This document shows, one piece after another, positions 60,623-64,000 of a stretch of DNA of 64,000 nt. The translations under genes were made by a program, and so were the position numbers. Source of the stretch: Cardiocondyla obscurior (taxonomy: Eukaryota > Arthropoda > Insecta > Hymenoptera > Formicidae); the NCBI RefSeq assembly GCF_019399895.1, contig NC_091874.1:5582501-5646500 (forward strand). The letters run 5' to 3'. Position 1 is the first letter of the stretch. The number at the start of each line of letters is the position of its first letter. The notes under the pieces were generated by a model that was not told the origin of the DNA, searched no databases, and saw nothing but the letters and a program-made list of their open reading frames with translations.

Positions 60623-63600
60623 TTTTTAATTAAAGCCTTTCAAAAAATAGCACGTGCATGTTTTCTTCTAGTTTTTTAAAAATTTGATAGCTTGCATCTC
60701 AAAAGCTTTTGAAGTCTATCGTTTCCGCGCGACGTAGCGATCGTTCCTCAGATTTACGGATTTCGTTGCTCGAGAACTCGGGCTATGAAAGAGAAATCAA
60801 AACTTTGGCAATTCATGTACCGGGAGTTGCGTCAGCGAAGGAGAAATAGATCAAGTCAAGTCGTAAACGTGAATGTTATTGTGATTCGCTGTCGCATCTC
60901 GCAGTGTCCCTTCGCCTTACTATTATTCGACATTACGGAGATCGATACGAACACCGAATACGGAGGTGTGCACGGGGAAAACCGGGGCGGAAAGCCGTGG
61001 AGGCTCTAACAGCCTTTCAACGTGGATTCGCTATTCATCAAATGCTTTAATGATGTTTAACCTATGCAAATCGGCGTGAACGTAGATAAGATGCTGCGGA
61101 ATTACGGATGTACGCGCACGCAGAAATATAATTAGAGCCGCTGAGCGTATCACCGAGCTAACATCTCGCGTCTGAATTCTGTATTACTCATTAAGATTAG
61201 GGCGGGTAACATAAAAAAGCACCGATATATCTCTTTGCGCCGGGACAAAAAAATGCACGCTGAAAAGTGTAAAAGTGGAAATTCGCGCAGCGAGGCTTTT
61301 ATAATTACAATGCCACGTGCACCGAACGTATCTCGTTTCGAAAAGACTGAAGTAACGCTAATACGCGTTACTTGCCCGCATATACGAGGCTGCAATTGCG
61401 CGCCTTAAAATTATGCGACTATGAAATGGTTATAATGCGTGAACACGAGCGGCGCAGAATGCTGCTCAACGATAACCGCATCTGACGCTCCGTGTAATAA
61501 CCGTATTATGTCGCCGAGTACGAAGACACATAATTACAGCGTTGAAATGGTTATTTCGAGATCAGGGATTTGTTTCGAAAAATTCACGGTTCTTTTTTTT
61601 TTTTACATGCGATTAACGCGATACGAACCCGCGTTGTTTTCACTCAATTCGAGGCAAGAGTTTTGAATGCCTGTATTAATGGACGTCCCTGCGCGATTTC
61701 CAAAATGATTTAATCCACGTGGTAACCCATGCGCAAAGCTCTCCGGGTCATTGGCGGTTGAAGTGCGAAGAGTCAATTTTCCCAGCAACAATGTATTGTT
61801 GTTAATCATAGCATGTGTCAATAAATGGTAATTATATTCGCGCCTATCTCGCGTCGCGCTTATGCTTGCGTTCCGCGTGAAAGCTGCTGAGCTTTAGATC
61901 GTCTTTTAACATTAATAAAATTTAAAAAAAATATATAAAAAAAGAAAAACGGAGAAATGCGATTAGCCGCTTTTCTCGCGAGATCAAAACCTTTCGATGA
62001 AATCTTGTCGATAGGGACGAGGAATAATTATTGGAGGTAACGAACGTGGACTTGTCGCCCGTGATTTGTAGGCAGCGGGCGCGTGAATGATCAACGCGCG
62101 TCGGTGTCCGTGCACGTGAGATCTATAGCCTTACATACTGCTCGCGTCACTTCGACGCGGATTCCGAATGCAATCTCCACGTCGCGCGCCGTATGAGGCA
62201 TTGCCGTCGAAATGGAAACAATAGATAGGAACCCCGGGTTCCCGGCGAATTTTCACCGTGTGCCCGACGTCGTGGCGATGTTCGATATCGGATGCGCACC
62301 TGTAGTACGATACTACGAGAGAGAGAAAGCCGCGTGCCGTTACGGTTCCGCTCGCCTGACTGGCGGCTCTAATCAACGTTACCGCTCGTTACAGCGTTAC
62401 ATTGACGTGAACCGCGGCGCGACGCGGCTCGTAGACGATTCGTGCGTAGGATAGCCTGGATTACAGGAACCGGGCGGGGGTTCCCGTCCAACATTTCCGC
62501 GTTAACGGATAGTTTAATTACGTTGTTAACGATCAATTCGGGACGACTCCCCGCCGCATGCCGCAATTATTTCCCCTTCCACGCCAGCTAATGATGCCGA
62601 AGAAATTTCGTGAGCGAGACAATGCGTCGATAACAGGATGCTACGATCGGGATTACACGTATCCGCGCGCCGGCCAGGAACGTTTTCGCTCGTTTGCGCG
62701 ATTCGATAGCGGCCACCCCGCCGCTTCTGTGTAGGTGCGCGCTTCCCAAGTTTGCGATGTAAATCCGCCGTGCAAAGAGAATCGCGCAAATCACGGTTAA
62801 GCGATCTGATTATGGATTATTCCGATTACGAAGGTGTAAATGAAGATTCGTACGTGACCTCTCATCGGATCGTGGCCGATGACTCGGTCGAGGTATCAAG
62901 TAACCCCGATATCGGCGGAATTTATGCCGTCGTCGCTTTTACGTTTTCCGGGTCGCTCGTCTTCACGGGAGAGCGATGAATGCTTCTATTGCGAGCGCAA
63001 ATACTGGCCGATCGCGTTAGCGCGAGGTTACCGCTCACGTTAGGGAATGTATCGCCGAGCCCGGGCTCAGGATACTCGCAAACGAACAGTATCGGATGAA
63101 CTTTCGATTTGTGCCGACCTCGCGCGAGGGATATTCCCTTTCTTCCGTGTCCCGTAATTCTTCGTCGAGATATCGATACGGATACTGACCGACTTGCACG
63201 AGGGGCGGGGACGGACCGCGCGACCGAGGTAAAAAAAGCTGTACTTCAGCCCTCGAAAAGCTGACTCGATATCGTTCGTGATCAACGACGCATGCAAACG
63301 GTCAAAGGTAAGTGTATTTCGACTTTGTCAGCGGAAAAACTCACCTCCCCCCCTCCTGCGCGAGCGTCCCGCCGACAAATTCAGCGGGCACGATTTTTAT
63401 CCGCGCGGCATGAATCGCGAATCCGTATAGGATTACCATCAGTCACATCCGAAAGCGCATAGCTATGTTGGATGAGATCCAATTAGACAAGTGACGCATA
63501 AAAAAAGCACCTACGAAAAAAATAGGATGTAGTTAGAAACGGAAGTTAGTTTCGGCTAGAAATGCGCGCGCTTTCGCCTCCCATCGGCTAAAAAAAAAAA

Positions 63601-64000
63601 AAATAAAAAATAAAAAAAAAGAAAATATATATTATATTCATTTCACGGGAGAAAAGTTTTGATTCGTTCGGAATATGCTTTGTAACCTCTTGGCGCAGTC
63701 ACGGCCCTAACAATTCCCTAACGAACTCGCGTGAACTAAAACAACTCTTGTCGTCTCTCTATTAAAATAATTAAAGTTGTTTTTAACTGCGGCTCCTTTC
63801 CGCCACGGCGATTATCCCGGGAGTTGACTCAGCCATTCGTGGGAATTAAACGGAAGCGGGCGGAGAAGGCGAGCAAATATTTTGAGCGATCCGCATGCGC
63901 GTCATTACACCGAGTCTCAATTAAACGGAAGGTAAACCGTCGGCGTGTATTTTTCGCTCCGATGAACACCGGAATAAAACTCGAAACACTTTCGCTTTCG
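60623..64000. other. Stretch with no firm gene
   Basis: This stretch follows the second copy of the plus-strand exon-like block. It has only short open frames in GC-rich DNA. One (62752-62979, plus) contains an acidic run (MDYSDYEGVNEDSY) followed by a GAG|GTATCA donor-like site, but it has no good acceptor. An A-rich tract lies at about 63590-63628. Confidence 0.5.

Noticed and set aside
1..64000. tRNA, rRNA, snRNA, CRISPR array, or intact transposon
   Set aside because: Scanning by eye found no cloverleaf with a GGTTCGA-type box, no rRNA core sequence, no regularly spaced direct repeats, and no reverse transcriptase or transposase motif.

Overview
The window looks like nuclear DNA of an arthropod, most likely an insect and probably a hymenopteran such as an ant. 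The reasons are sparse short coding exons with GT-AG splice sites, multi-kilobase introns, abundant intact CpG and CGCG mixed with AT-rich tracts, many poly(A)/poly(T) runs of about 20-26 bases, and no bacterial-type gene packing. The species call is inference. Most long open frames here are chance open reading in GC-rich, stop-poor DNA and are not annotated.

The one clear protein gene runs on the minus strand. Exons at 7515-7701 and 3269-3459 join in phase and encode one complete CUB domain: four canonical cysteines, an SPGYP-type motif, and a C-terminal RGF-x-A-x-Y-x-F strand. A third exon at 15720-15892 joins the CUB exon in phase and would give an acidic stretch just before the domain. 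A fourth, less certain exon at 53172-53455 also joins in phase and would supply an acidic, Ser/Asn-rich N-terminal region, which makes intron 1 about 37 kb. The gene leaves the window at its low-coordinate end, so later domains are not seen. The CUB sequence resembles the insect suppressor-of-lurcher (SOL-1)-like family, whose nematode founder is an auxiliary protein of ionotropic glutamate receptors. That name comes from memory and is tentative.

The most unusual feature is a plus-strand block present twice, at about 36954-37275 and 60306-60622, some 23.35 kb apart. Each copy has an 85-nt exon-like segment, a 115-117-nt intron with good splice sites, and a 39-nt exon-like segment. The exon-like parts are 95-100% identical between copies while the intron is clearly more diverged. 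The 85-nt segment has a stop in all three frames, so it cannot be an internal coding exon. Noncoding RNA, UTR or poison exons, or an alternative C-terminus, are the options. The first copy lies antisense inside the long intron of the CUB gene.

The rest is intronic or intergenic. It holds a ~297-bp dispersed repeat of unknown class in two copies (5651-5947, 18420-18715), a 21-bp tandem repeat at 6294-6356, (CGACG)n and other simple repeats, and several weak exon-like open frames listed with low confidence. I saw no recognisable tRNA, rRNA, CRISPR array or intact transposon.
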